Positions 1-7,483 of a DNA stretch of 64,000 nt are shown one piece after another. The DNA is from Gammaproteobacteria bacterium (GTDB lineage: Bacteria; Pseudomonadota; Gammaproteobacteria; Acidithiobacillales; Acidithiobacillaceae), in contig JAMCRJ010000055.1 of assembly GCA_023381645.1 (NCBI GenBank), positions 1 through 64,000 of the forward strand, read 5' to 3'. The position numbers were made by a program, and so were the translations under genes. Under the pieces are notes generated by a model. That model saw only the letters and a program-made list of their open reading frames with translations. It was not told the DNA's origin and made no database searches. Each line of letters starts with the position of its first letter. Position 1 is the stretch's first letter.

Positions 1-54
1 GAATTGCGTCCTGTCAGGAACAGGTGAGATGCACGCTTTGCGTTTCGGGGTGGA

Positions 55-75
55 AAAAAGGCTGGTCAGCCTTTT
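55..75 (-). terminator. terminator of the displaced tRNA-Ala
   Basis: A stem AAAGGCTG/CAGCCTTT with a two-base loop lies just past the CCA end of the tRNA fragment, and a T-run follows it on the minus strand. It is probably the original chromosomal terminator of the tRNA gene. Confidence 0.7.
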
Positions 76-79
76 GATT

Positions 80-127
80 TGGTGGAGCCAGGCGGGATCG
101 AACCGCCGACCTCTTGAATGCCATTCA
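80..127 (-). other. ICE attachment site: 3' half of tRNA-Ala(GGC)
   Basis: Read on the minus strand this is the anticodon loop (TGGCA, anticodon GGC), the 3' anticodon strand, the variable loop, the complete T arm (GGTTCGATCC) and the acceptor 3' strand ending in CCA. Identity to a tRNA stops inside the 5' anticodon stem, so the gene is a 48-base fragment without its D arm and 5' half. Tyrosine-recombinase ICEs commonly use the 3' part of a tRNA gene as attachment core, regenerate the full gene at one end and leave this fragment at the other. The intact tRNA and the integrase must lie outside the window. Confidence 0.8.
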
Positions 128-306
128 GTATTTCTCATCATAGCCATATATTTATCAATAAGTTGCGCCGCTTGCCAAAGCCATAACCTACCTCAATCTA
201 CTACACTGGCGCCTCGGTCGTTGCTGGCTCTGACACAAATTTGTCACACCCCAACACAGAAGCCAAGGGCCATGGATCTGCGCCGGCACGCTACCAACAG
301 ACCTGC
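128..306. other. element terminus without a recognisable gene
   Basis: This AT-richer stretch lies between the attachment core and the first terminator. The only feature is a perfect 10-base palindrome ACAAATTTGT at 235-244, which could be a recombinase-accessory site or chance. I see no convincing coding region on either strand. Confidence 0.5.
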
Positions 307-340
307 GAAAAAACCCCAGGTCCGAAGACGTGGGGTTGGG
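307..340 (-). terminator. module terminator, form A
   Basis: The CCCCA/TGGGG stem is followed by a T-run on the minus strand. It closes the 364-732 gene and is the last module before the element end. Confidence 0.85.
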
Positions 341-363
341 ATAGTCAGGTATATTGGGTATGG

Positions 364-732
364 CTAAATTCCGGCCTGTACCAGCTCCAGCACCCCATCA
401 TTATTGATCCGGTAACTGCCATTGCCGTACGGGTCACGCAAGGCGGCAACAATCTCGCCGGCTGGCATGGACACCGTTCCATCTGGGAAATTGTCCAGAA
501 TGTCCAGCCAGGTGAGATCCACCTGGTCCTGCTCGCCAACAACATCCAGCGTGGGGGCTATGCCCAGCAGGCAGGCCGCTCGGAGCCTGTGTGTGCCTTC
601 CAGGGCAAAATAGGTGTCACCACAGTCCACCACACGAATGATCGGCGTCCCCAGTTCTCGCATCTCCTCCGTCACCTTTTCCAGGTGCTCTTTGCTTTTA
701 ACGCCATGAATGCTCATTAGATAGCGATGCAT
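364..732 (-). CDS. ParB/sulfiredoxin-fold-like protein
   Basis: 122 residues. The segment YFALEGTHRLRAACLLG (about residues 42-58) resembles the GxHRxxA motif of the ParB-N/Srx-like nucleotide-binding fold, but the rest is short and has no helix-turn-helix, so it is not a partition ParB. The ATG at 732 is chosen because AGGAGG lies five bases upstream; a GTG one codon earlier is too close. It is the module nearest the attachment site. The function is unknown and the fold assignment is an inference from one motif. Confidence 0.5.
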   Translation of the reverse strand: MHRYLMSIHGVKSKEHLEKVTEEMRELGTPIIRVVDCGDTYFALEGTHRLRAACLLGIAPTLDVVGEQDQVDLTWLDILDNFPDGTVSMPAGEIVAALRDPYGNGSYRINNDGVLELVQAGI

Positions 733-790
733 CACGTCCTCCTGTATCGAATCTTTGCCGAATGCCGATCGCAGACAGGTTTTCGAACAA
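733..790 (-). promoter_or_regulatory. module leader of the 364-732 gene
   Basis: The CTGTC box is at about 771-788. The hairpin is degenerate here, with no clear GC stem. Confidence 0.55.
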
Positions 791-824
791 AGAAAAACCC
801 TAAAGCCGAAGCAATAGGGTTGGG
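789..824 (-). terminator. module terminator, form C
   Basis: The stem is ACCCTA/TAGGGT, a paired change from the usual CCCC/GGGG, followed by a T-run. It closes the 29-residue peptide gene. Confidence 0.8.
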
Positions 825-879
825 TGGGAGAATATTGAAACCGTATGGGTTACATACGGATCAACTTAGGGGATCGGTA

Positions 880-969
880 TCAAATGATACCGAGCCGATA
901 CAGCGATGGCCGGATGCTGCCATAAATGGCAACACCAGACACAACGCAGAAGATGACGACGAGCGCCAT
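880..969 (-). CDS. 29-residue single-span membrane peptide
   Basis: The peptide starts MALVVIFCVVSGVAIYG, one hydrophobic segment from about residue 2 to 17, and ends in a short basic tail. It has its own module leader with an AGGAGG-like site before the ATG and its own terminator, which supports a real gene despite the length. It belongs to a set of tiny membrane peptides in the array (8074, 8433, 9301, 34996). No function can be proposed. Confidence 0.6.
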   Translation of the reverse strand: MALVVIFCVVSGVAIYGSIRPSLYRLGII

Positions 970-1046
970 GTGAACCTCCTTGAGAATCTTGCCGTCAGGA
1001 GATATCAGACAGTTTTCCGATCACGCCGATGGACAGGTTTCCGCAC
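970..1046 (-). promoter_or_regulatory. module leader with two CTGTC boxes
   Basis: Two box copies lie in tandem, at about 1002-1019 and 1030-1046. The Shine-Dalgarno is immediately before the ATG at 969. Confidence 0.6.
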
Positions 1047-1078
1047 GGGCCGGTGCCAAGAAGAAGAAATCCATCAAG

Positions 1079-1627
1079 TTACGACATCAAACCAAGATAT
1101 CTCAGGCGATGGTTAAGATAGACGGGCGGCTGCACCCCGAAAATCGAAGCGAAGCGCTCTTTCCAAAAATGCTCCTGTTCATAACTAGATTGTTCCTGGG
1201 CTTCGCCCTGGAATTTCTCCATGACCAAACGACAGGCTTCAATCGGCAGCAGCAAATCGTCCGCAAAGGAACAGGCCTCCATTTCCACTGCAGCCAAAAA
1301 ATGCTTGGCCGCTTCATTGTATTCCCTTCTCCGCTCCACGATGATGTAATCCGCACCGGGTTGGCAATGTAGGGCGTAGTGCCCCAAAACATGCGCCACC
1401 AGATAACGGTTTTCCAGCCGGTATGGGTTGTCGATGGGGTTCAGGCGTAGGGTCTTTTTGTTGCCAACGATTTCCAGCTTGGCCACGATCTCCCCGTCAA
1501 GATCGCCATCGAAACAGAGGCGGATGCCGCAATCGTCGAGAATTTCCAACAGGTTCACCGGCACAAAGGCTTCGGCAGGGGCGATTTCAGACCCCAGAGA
1601 GTTCAGGAATTGTTCAGCTTTGTTCAT
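1079..1627 (-). CDS. ImmA/IrrE-like metallopeptidase with altered HExxH
   Basis: 182 residues. The pattern AHVLGHYALHC (about residues 77-87) matches the zinc-peptidase motif AHExGHxxxH of the ImmA/IrrE (DUF955) family, but the catalytic Glu is Val (HVLGH). Downstream EMEACSFADDLLLPIEA matches the ExEAxxFAxxLLxP motif of the same family. The start at 1627 follows TAGGAG; longer upstream reading is leader. Known family members cleave phage and ICE repressors or sense stress. With Val for Glu this copy is unlikely to be an active protease and may bind or regulate instead. The family call is good; loss of activity is an inference. Confidence 0.75.
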   Translation of the reverse strand: MNKAEQFLNSLGSEIAPAEAFVPVNLLEILDDCGIRLCFDGDLDGEIVAKLEIVGNKKTLRLNPIDNPYRLENRYLVAHVLGHYALHCQPGADYIIVERRREYNEAAKHFLAAVEMEACSFADDLLLPIEACRLVMEKFQGEAQEQSSYEQEHFWKERFASIFGVQPPVYLNHRLRYLGLMS

Positions 1628-1702
1628 GGTGCTTCTCCTATCAAAAAAAGCGGCGAGTGCCGCGATAATTTCCAGAGAGCAGTACCAGACAGGTTTCCGC
1701 AC
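1628..1702 (-). promoter_or_regulatory. module leader of the ImmA-like gene
   Basis: The box is at 1682-1702 and the hairpin GCGGC/GCCGC at 1650-1663. CTCTC at about 1674-1678 can pair with the GGAG of the Shine-Dalgarno. Confidence 0.7.
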
Positions 1703-1723
1703 AGCGCGGGGCTGCGGATGCCA

Positions 1724-1760
1724 CAAAGAAAAACCCCGGTGCAAGATGCACTGGGGTTGG
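1724..1760 (-). terminator. module terminator, form B
   Basis: CCCCAGTGCATC..GCACCGGGG forms a continuous stem followed by TTTTTC. It ends the two-gene unit 2694-1775. Confidence 0.88.
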
Positions 1761-1774
1761 AGGGATCGAAAGGA

Positions 1775-2212
1775 CTACCAGTACCAAGATTCGGCTGGCT
1801 GGATGGATCGACTGGCGGCCACGGCTGCAGAAAGCATCAATTCTGAACTAGGGCAAAGAAGATAATGGATCGTGCGCCCCTTCTGAAGATGTGAAGACCC
1901 GAAATCATCATTGGCCTCGATAATCTTTATGATTTTCAATGCCAAATCTCGTTCTAATGTGGTCGAATCGCTTACCAGATAGTCGCCCTCCAGGATGCTG
2001 GAAAACCCATCGTCGCAATATTGGTTATATTGATTGAGCGCCGCCCGCTTACGAACGTCTGAAAACGCAATAACCTGTGATTGAAATTGCTTAAAGACCA
2101 GCGCTTTCGGGCTAGACTTGCCAGCGAGCGTTGGCTCGGTACGCCGGACATATCCAAAAATACGCCGATCCGCGTGTTGTGCGACCATGACCATGATTCG
2201 AGCGGTGCCCAT
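1775..2212 (-). CDS. module protein, family A (145 aa, tail ESWYW)
   Basis: It resembles the proteins at 10721-11167 and 32426-32872: all open with an I/VM...GYxRR segment (here RRIFGYVRR) and keep the same spacing of a central conserved part. The C-terminus is SWYW, a variant of the W-x-F tail seen in twenty other proteins here. It follows the 2215 gene by two bases, so the two are co-transcribed and probably translationally linked. No enzyme motif or membrane segment is visible. The function is unknown. Confidence 0.7.
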   Translation of the reverse strand: MGTARIMVMVAQHADRRIFGYVRRTEPTLAGKSSPKALVFKQFQSQVIAFSDVRKRAALNQYNQYCDDGFSSILEGDYLVSDSTTLERDLALKIIKIIEANDDFGSSHLQKGRTIHYLLCPSSELMLSAAVAASRSIQPAESWYW

Positions 2213-2214
2213 GA

Positions 2215-2694
2215 TTAAAACCCCCAGTCTGTGGTCGGCATGGTCCTGATCCGGAAAATGTCTTCTCCAGACAGAGCCACATTGGGCATCAAAACGTCAG
2301 CGTCAGGAACCGCGTCCAGGTCTCCGGAACGAAGCAAGACGGCTTCGATATCATGAGGGAAAACAATCGCGTCTCCATGCTTCAGCAGTGTCTCACAGAT
2401 TTTTTCCGCGACTGCTTTTGGCGGCAACACCCCGGATGCAGAGGCCGGGCGGGGCCGGTATACCAGCTCCAGAACCTTGGAAAACCTGCTCGCGTCGGAC
2501 CTGGAGAGCTTTTCCTGGAGCGCCGTGATGGCCAACTTGGGAGAGCACTCGTTCGTCCCGACAATCCGTGAATCCAATATGCAATGAAAAACCGCTGCGA
2601 GGTCTTGTCGCATGTCGATGACGTGCCCCGCATATATTTCCTCTGCCGTATCACTGATTTGACGGGCAATGCGTATCGTATAGCTTTTCAACAT
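2215..2694 (-). CDS. unrecognised module protein, tail TDWGF
   Basis: 159 residues. The start MLKSYTIRIARQ at 2694 follows GAGGAGAAAAA. It is first gene of a two-gene unit. The middle (about residues 75-110) is rich in Lys/Arg and Ser, with a PRPASASGVLPPKAVAEKICETLL segment that looks like a linker plus helix. It ends in W-G-F. I recognise no family. Confidence 0.7.
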   Translation of the reverse strand: MLKSYTIRIARQISDTAEEIYAGHVIDMRQDLAAVFHCILDSRIVGTNECSPKLAITALQEKLSRSDASRFSKVLELVYRPRPASASGVLPPKAVAEKICETLLKHGDAIVFPHDIEAVLLRSGDLDAVPDADVLMPNVALSGEDIFRIRTMPTTDWGF

Positions 2695-2770
2695 GGTTTT
2701 TTCTCCTCGAAATGGGCGTGGACAGGCCACGGATGAATTTCCAGGGATGGGTACCGGACAGAAAACCGGA
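2695..2770 (-). promoter_or_regulatory. module leader
   Basis: The box is at 2751-2770; the hairpin stem is CGTGG/CCACG around 2717-2732, another paired variant. Confidence 0.65.
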
Positions 2771-2778
2771 CAGCGATC

Positions 2779-2813
2779 AAAGAAAAACCCCGGTGCAGGA
2801 TGCACTGGGGTTG
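2779..2813 (-). terminator. module terminator, form B
   Basis: It has the GGGG/CCCC stem with a TGCA inner stem and a T-run. It closes the DUF1281-like gene at 2825. Confidence 0.88.
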
Positions 2814-2824
2814 GAGGGGTCGGA

Positions 2825-3580
2825 CTAGAAGGCCCAGGGGCTATCAGGTTTCATCCCCATCCGCGTTGCTGGATCTGGTTCTGGCACGTCTTCCGTGGTC
2901 TCCTCCTCGTCTTCCTCCTCCTCAGTGTCCATCCCAAAGGTGTTCCGGGCATGGAATGTCCAATCTATGTCCGTATCGGAAACCAATTCGCCGGCACTGT
3001 ATTCCCGTGTGCCAGCAAAGCCACCGCCTTCATCCAGAAAGTGGTGCTCAAACTCCGCGCCGGGATACATCGCGGCCAGAGCGTCGATGGCCTCGCTTCC
3101 CGGGGACCAGGCCGTAGAATACGTGGCCTCGATGAAGGGCTCTGCCGGATCATTGATGCATCCCCAATAGGCGTTCCATTTGGTGCCCCAGTTCTTTTTG
3201 GCCCAATCGTACCAGGACCTTGCGTAATGGTTCTCCAGGTTGCGAACACCCTGAAAACCAGCCGCAATGACATCCGGGCACCAATCCAGCCCAATGGCAA
3301 TGGCTGTAGGAATATCCAGATCCTCCGGCAGGGGATCGTCCGGATGATCCTTTGCCAGACGAATAAGGTGATCAAATTTTCCATTGAGGATATCCATTCC
3401 CCAAGCAATGCCTGAGCCCTCTACTGTATCGGCCAGATCTTTGGGCATCGGGATTATGGTGTCGAAATCAAGACACGGTTCTGTTTTGCCCTCTGGAACC
3501 CGGAAGTGCTTCGCCCGGATTTCGTCCAGAAGCGGCTTGGGCCCGGTGATGTTCAGAATATTGCTGGTGTGGTTCGGCAT
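2825..3580 (-). CDS. Api92/DUF1281-like ferredoxin-fold protein, tail SPWAF
   Basis: 251 residues. The N-terminus MPNHTSNILNITGP, the DFDTIIPMPKDL segment (about 34-45) and the WYDWAKKNWGTKWNAY segment (about 120-135) are characteristic of Api92/YubM-like DUF1281 proteins found on plasmids, phages and ICEs. The C-terminal part (EEEEDEEETTEDVPEP) is an acidic linker ending in the shared W-A-F tail. The ATG at 3580 has AAGGAG upstream. Members lie near anti-restriction genes; the biochemical role is not known. The family call is confident. Confidence 0.85.
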   Translation of the reverse strand: MPNHTSNILNITGPKPLLDEIRAKHFRVPEGKTEPCLDFDTIIPMPKDLADTVEGSGIAWGMDILNGKFDHLIRLAKDHPDDPLPEDLDIPTAIAIGLDWCPDVIAAGFQGVRNLENHYARSWYDWAKKNWGTKWNAYWGCINDPAEPFIEATYSTAWSPGSEAIDALAAMYPGAEFEHHFLDEGGGFAGTREYSAGELVSDTDIDWTFHARNTFGMDTEEEEDEEETTEDVPEPDPATRMGMKPDSPWAF

Positions 3581-3655
3581 GGTGTTACTCCTTTCGAAAA
3601 TGGGCGGAATGCCCGATAATTTCCGAAAGGGGGTAGCAGACAGGTTTCCGCACAG
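3581..3655 (-). promoter_or_regulatory. module leader, type example
   Basis: The box is at 3633-3652. The hairpin stem GGGC/GCCC is at 3602-3614. The sequence CTTTCGG at about 3622-3629 (coding strand) is complementary to CGAAAGGAG at 3589-3597, so the Shine-Dalgarno can be paired. Confidence 0.75.
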
Positions 3656-3723
3656 CACGGAGCCAGGCGGACCATCCGGCTAGACGGAGCGGCCGGGGGA
3701 TTGCGGAGAGTGTTAATCGATTC

Positions 3724-3759
3724 AGGAAAAACCCCGCTACACATTGCACCGGGGCTTTT
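3724..3759 (-). terminator. divergent module terminator
   Basis: The stem is GCCCCGG/CGGGGT with a different interior (TGCAATGTGTAG) but the usual T-run. It ends the AntA/AntB gene. Confidence 0.8.
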
Positions 3760-3774
3760 GGTAGATCTGCAGGC

Positions 3775-4425
3775 TTAGTGCGTGGTGTCCGGACCATCGT
3801 CAAGCTCGTCGGGAAACCAGAAACGGCGATCTTGTTTCTCGCGCTCATTCGACACCATCCCGACCCGCGCCAGATACTCCACATCATTCAGAATCAAATG
3901 ATGATTGATATCAAACTGATACTGCTTCAGCAGCACCCGACGCGCGCCCAGCACAGCCTGGAACTGATTTAAGCCATTGGACTTGTGGGCTTTCACGGAC
4001 GCGGCGTACAGGTGCAACAGCGAGGCCAACTCTTCCGGGGTCCTGGTGGTATCCGGCGGAACCGGCGCGGTCTGCTCCCTGAGCCCACGGTACCGGCGCT
4101 CGCATTCGATAAAATATTCGCGGGCTTCGTGTCCCCTCCGTGACCGCTCGATCATCGACAGGTGCTTGGCCATGTCGAGGGTCAGGGCGTATTCCGTGGT
4201 CTTCTGTGCCCGCGATTTTGCGCTCGCCAAAACGGGCGAGCGCAAACCTTCAAGGCGGATGTAATCATTCCCCTCCACAAAGCCCCACTGCTTGATCCGG
4301 TTTTTGATCCAGTTCGTAAAGTCACGCCCGACCTCCAGAAATGTATGCAGGTCACGGGCGTTCACGGTCTTTTCGCTGCGGCGACCAACCGCTTTCTCGG
4401 TAATTACCAAGGGATTACGTTCCAT
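3775..4425 (-). CDS. AntA/AntB-type anti-repressor
   Basis: 216 residues. NARDLHTFLEVGRDFTNW (about 21-38), followed by IKQWGFVEGNDYIRLE and YALTLDMAKHLSMIERS (about 73-89), is the AntA/AntB phage anti-repressor domain. The N-terminal domain is followed by a 110-residue C-terminal part without a known signature. The start at 4425 follows GAGGAGGTGTGCG; a reading from 4539 lacks a ribosome site. Anti-repressors of this family relieve lysogenic repression by binding the repressor, so here it may take part in element induction. It does not carry the standard module leader but does end with the module-type terminator. Confidence 0.8.
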   Translation of the reverse strand: MERNPLVITEKAVGRRSEKTVNARDLHTFLEVGRDFTNWIKNRIKQWGFVEGNDYIRLEGLRSPVLASAKSRAQKTTEYALTLDMAKHLSMIERSRRGHEAREYFIECERRYRGLREQTAPVPPDTTRTPEELASLLHLYAASVKAHKSNGLNQFQAVLGARRVLLKQYQFDINHHLILNDVEYLARVGMVSNEREKQDRRFWFPDELDDGPDTTH

Positions 4426-4465
4426 CGCACACCTCCTCAGAATGAAAACAGGTATATTAAAGCGC

Positions 4466-5038
4466 TTATTCAGGACCATCCGCAACTGTCGGTTTTCCCG
4501 ACACTTTCGGGCCATCCGGAATCTCCAGCAACCCTTCATGATTTGTCAGCGACCGCGACAGATCCGACCACTGCCCCAGTATCCGCTCCCGCTTCCGCAT
4601 CAAGTCGGCAATCTCCCGCAAGCTTTCCTGCACCACCGGCGCACCTTCGGCCCACCCGCCGGATCGCTTGGCCCTTCTGGATAATCCGTTGAGCGGCAAG
4701 ACCGTATAAAACCAGCGGGACTGACCGGAAAAATGCCGCATCAACCAGATCACCACATCCGGCTGCACCGCCCCCAGATACCGCCCAGACATGGGCCGCC
4801 ACACTAGCCCCAAACGGCCACTCCAACGCGGCTGGTGGCGATCAAGCCGCTCCCGTTCCTGGTCCAGGCGGGTGTCGATGTGGCCTAAAAGACGGATGGT
4901 CCGGGCTCTTTGCAGGGCGAAATATTGAAGCAGCGCGGCGTCGGAGCCGGGTGGCAAGGGGGGTTGCTGTGTGGAATACCGAACCGGGGCTTCGGGCGCC
5001 CCCTCTTCCGTTGACCATTTTTCATCAAGATCAGGCAT
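4466..5038 (-). CDS. unrecognised basic protein upstream of the anti-repressor
   Basis: 190 residues with a proline-rich N-terminus, then long Arg/Glu-rich helical stretches (about 45-75 and 145-175) that could form coiled coils, and a central segment PDVVIWLMRHFSGQSRWFY. The ATG at 5038 follows GAGGAGCATTC. Its leader is unusual: three hairpins (5050-5065, 5079-5093 and a terminator-like one at 5102-5127) lie between the repeat-rich region and the gene. It runs divergently from parM. I do not recognise it; a partition or replication accessory role is only suggested by position. Confidence 0.6.
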   Translation of the reverse strand: MPDLDEKWSTEEGAPEAPVRYSTQQPPLPPGSDAALLQYFALQRARTIRLLGHIDTRLDQERERLDRHQPRWSGRLGLVWRPMSGRYLGAVQPDVVIWLMRHFSGQSRWFYTVLPLNGLSRRAKRSGGWAEGAPVVQESLREIADLMRKRERILGQWSDLSRSLTNHEGLLEIPDGPKVSGKPTVADGPE

Positions 5039-5049
5039 GAATGCTCCTC

Positions 5050-5127
5050 GAAAATCCGTCCGCAGGACGTGATATCGCCCGCTTAGGGCGTGAAAAACAA
5101 ACAAGGGGCCGCGATCAGCGACCCTTG
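5050..5127 (-). promoter_or_regulatory. hairpin stack in the leader of the 4466-5038 gene
   Basis: On the minus strand CAAGGG..CCCTTG (5102-5127) with a T-rich run after it looks like an intrinsic terminator placed before the gene. CGCCC/GGGCG (5079-5093) and CGTCC/GGACG (5050-5062) follow. This arrangement could be an attenuator. Confidence 0.5.
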
Positions 5128-5167
5128 TGCGTAGTATGATATTATAAGGTTGGTCGGGCAACCAAGC

Positions 5168-5362
5168 GAAAACCATAAACACTTTAACGTCCCATACAGG
5201 GCTAAATTGTCCTAAAAAAGCCCATACAGGTCTCATAGTGGAGTATGTAACACCATAAAGTTCTCTACAGCACCATTCAGGGCTGTACAGTTTTTTTAAG
5301 CACTAATAGGGGCCAATGCATCCCAAAAAGAGCCAAAAAGGTTGGTTCGGAGCCATAAAGAG
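5168..5362. repeat. parC-like direct repeats upstream of parM
   Basis: The motif CCATA-A/C-AGG or close variants occurs at about 5172, 5191, 5221, 5252, 5272 and 5352. Copies at 5191, 5221 and 5252 are about 30 bases apart. Type II (ParMRC) systems have such repeats upstream of parM, where ParR binds as both centromere and operator. The DNA is AT-rich and gene-free. Confidence 0.6.
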
Positions 5363-5413
5363 CGTTGTGCCGCTTGACGGGGTGGTCACCGTCTCCCATA
5401 ATCACGCATGTTC

Positions 5414-5425
5414 ATAGTATATTAA
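5414..5425 (+). promoter_or_regulatory. parMR promoter, TAGTATATTAA box
   Basis: TATATT at 5418-5423 fits a -10 element and sits in ATAGTATATTAA, a sequence repeated before other backbone operons. AAGGAG follows before the ATG. Confidence 0.55.
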
Positions 5426-5435
5426 GGAGCCTCAA

Positions 5436-6377
5436 ATGACGTGCCTGGGAATGGATGTGGGTCACTCTTCGGTAAAGCTGTCCTGGAGAGGTCCTGACGG
5501 CAAGGTGGTCAAGCTGATGATCCCATCGGTGGTGATCCCCGCCATGCGGATTACGGACAAGACGGCGGCGGACACGGCGCTGGATGATACGGTGGACGTG
5601 GCCGGCAATACCTACTTCATCGGCAACACGGCCTTGCATGAGGTGGGCAATCTGCGAGTTTCCGGTCTGCACGACCGCTGGTTGGACATGAAGGAATTCC
5701 GTGCGCTTGTCCAGGGCGCCATCGACAAGGTAACGCGGAACGCCGGCAAGATAGAGCGTATCGTGACCGGCCTGCCCGCCTCCACCTTCCATGAACAGCA
5801 ACTCAAGATGCGGAACATCGTCAGCGCTTGTCTGGATACGCAAATCCGGGTCTTGCCGGAGCCGAACGGCATTTACCTGCAACACATGATTGGTCTGGAG
5901 GGCGGCGTTCGCAAGGATCGCGTGGTCAACGCCGGTATTGTGGCCATCGGCCGGTACACCACCGACTTTATGGCGTTGCTGGATGGAAGGTGGGTAGAGG
6001 GCGTGGCGGGATCCTGCAGCGGTATGAGCCGGGCTGCCAACCTGTTGCTGAAGCAATTGAAGAACGAAGGACTCGACGTGGATTATCTGGATGCCGACGA
6101 TGCATTATGGAAAAGGGAAATCCGGAACTATGGCAGAACCGTGGATGTGAGCCGGGACGCCGATCGTGCCCTCTCCATCCTGGGATCGGAAATCTTCGAT
6201 AGCGCATCCGCGCGGTTTGGTGACGTGGGGCGCAAGCTGGAGAAGATCTTTGTCGGCGGCGGCGGCGCTGATTTGCTGATCGGCGAGCTCACGGAATACT
6301 GGCCACAGGCGGAATTGGTGGAAGACCCCCGCTTTGCCGTGGCGGAGGGGTTCCGGCGCCTTGGGGAGTCGCTGTAA
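5436..6377 (+). CDS. parM: actin-like plasmid segregation ATPase ParM/StbA family
   Basis: 313 residues, the usual size. The actin-fold nucleotide motifs are in order: phosphate-1 GMDVGHSSVKL (5-15), connect-1 region IVTGLPAS (109-116), phosphate-2 GIVAIGRYTTDF (167-178) and adenosine motif KIFVGGGGADLL (270-281). ParM polymerises with ATP and pushes paired DNA copies apart. It is the first gene of a par operon, preceded by direct repeats and followed after 42 bases by a ribbon-helix-helix-like partner. ICEs often carry such systems to hold the excised circle. The start has AAGGAG nine bases upstream. Confidence 0.85.
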   Translation: MTCLGMDVGHSSVKLSWRGPDGKVVKLMIPSVVIPAMRITDKTAADTALDDTVDVAGNTYFIGNTALHEVGNLRVSGLHDRWLDMKEFRALVQGAIDKVTRNAGKIERIVTGLPASTFHEQQLKMRNIVSACLDTQIRVLPEPNGIYLQHMIGLEGGVRKDRVVNAGIVAIGRYTTDFMALLDGRWVEGVAGSCSGMSRAANLLLKQLKNEGLDVDYLDADDALWKREIRNYGRTVDVSRDADRALSILGSEIFDSASARFGDVGRKLEKIFVGGGGADLLIGELTEYWPQAELVEDPRFAVAEGFRRLGESL

Positions 6378-6419
6378 TGCCGCCCAAGGCTGCCCTTCGT
6401 TCTGGCAAGGAGATCGTGG

Positions 6420-7037
6420 ATGGATCTTAAGAGGGTGTCGTTTTACTTGTATGCGGAAGACGAGGATTTGGGCCAATGGCTTTCTCGGATGCCCAATCGA
6501 TTGAAATCGTCCTTTGTGAAGGCCGCTTTGCGTTATGTCATGAACAACGGCCTGGAAAAGCAGATCTCCATGGACGCCATTATGATGGCCTCGCCAGTTC
6601 CACGGGCACGTCGAAAATCAAGCGGGTCCGCTGATGGGATGCCGCCTGAGACGCCACAACCGCGCTGGGCGGTGCCTGCGGAAGCGCCATCGCGCTCAGA
6701 AAGAACGGAAGAGCCGGATCGTAAACAGATGACCACGTCGCAGGCTTTGCCACCAGCGCGTGCGCCGGCGCCCACTACGCCACAGGAGATGTTCGCACCA
6801 CGGTCTCAAAATCGGCATGGCTGGAAGGGACCGATGCTGCAAATCGGGGAATCGCTGGATCTGGCTCTCTGGGAAACCATGCCAGAGGAAGAGAAGATTG
6901 CCTTTACCTTGGCGCATATGCCAGACGAGGCGTCGCAGGAAATACGGGATCGCGCTATCAAGACATTATCGCCAAGGGCCAGGGACATGCGGGAACTGGA
7001 AGAAATGTGCGCGCTCATGATCGCCACGGGGCAGTGA
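6420..7037 (+). CDS. ParR-like DNA-binding partner of ParM
   Basis: 205 residues. The N-terminal 50 residues (MDLKRVSFYLYAEDE..LKSSFVKAALRYVMNNG) have the beta strand plus two helices expected of a ribbon-helix-helix ParR/StbB domain. The middle (about 60-130) is Pro/Ala-rich and disordered, and the C-terminal 70 residues are helical. ParR proteins bind the upstream repeats with the N-domain and ParM with the C-terminus. Assignment rests on position behind parM and the N-terminal pattern. Confidence 0.65.
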   Translation: MDLKRVSFYLYAEDEDLGQWLSRMPNRLKSSFVKAALRYVMNNGLEKQISMDAIMMASPVPRARRKSSGSADGMPPETPQPRWAVPAEAPSRSERTEEPDRKQMTTSQALPPARAPAPTTPQEMFAPRSQNRHGWKGPMLQIGESLDLALWETMPEEEKIAFTLAHMPDEASQEIRDRAIKTLSPRARDMRELEEMCALMIATGQ

Positions 7038-7058
7038 TCACTAAAGGAGACCAAGGGG

Positions 7059-7394
7059 ATGATCGTCGTGTCGTCGGAACATATTTACGGAGAAACCATC
7101 GTTACCAGTTTGGGCACGGTGAGCGGGACCGCCATTTGTTCCCGCTCCCAGGCGGGTAATTTTCTCGGGAAACTCAGGGCCATCGCCGGCGGGCGCATGT
7201 CCGGGTATGAAAAGATCATGCGGGAAGCCCGGGACGCGGCCATTGCGGAAATGATCGCGGACGCGAAAAAGAACGGTGCCGATGCCATTGTCGCCTTTCG
7301 TATTGCGAACGGTGGAATGACGGTTGGCGACGACGATGAGTTTGTTGAAGTGTTGGCTTATGGAACGGCGGTGCAGATCAAAAAAACTGTCTAA
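7059..7394 (+). CDS. YbjQ/UPF0145 family protein
   Basis: 111 residues, full length for the family. The signature is present: an early strand pair ending VSGTAICS, then GRMSGYEKIMREARDAAIAEMIADAKKNGADAIVAFRI (about 47-85). The family forms pentamers and is of unknown function, sometimes labelled heavy-metal-binding. AAAGGAG lies before the ATG. It is third gene of the par operon. Confidence 0.85.
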   Translation: MIVVSSEHIYGETIVTSLGTVSGTAICSRSQAGNFLGKLRAIAGGRMSGYEKIMREARDAAIAEMIADAKKNGADAIVAFRIANGGMTVGDDDEFVEVLAYGTAVQIKKTV

Positions 7395-7483
7395 AGAAGC
7401 GGTTTGGCATAAGAAGTTGCGAACCTTTTGTTTTTTCACTAATCTAATGTTCGGGCATACGAAATTGATTGGTGAGGTGTGTT

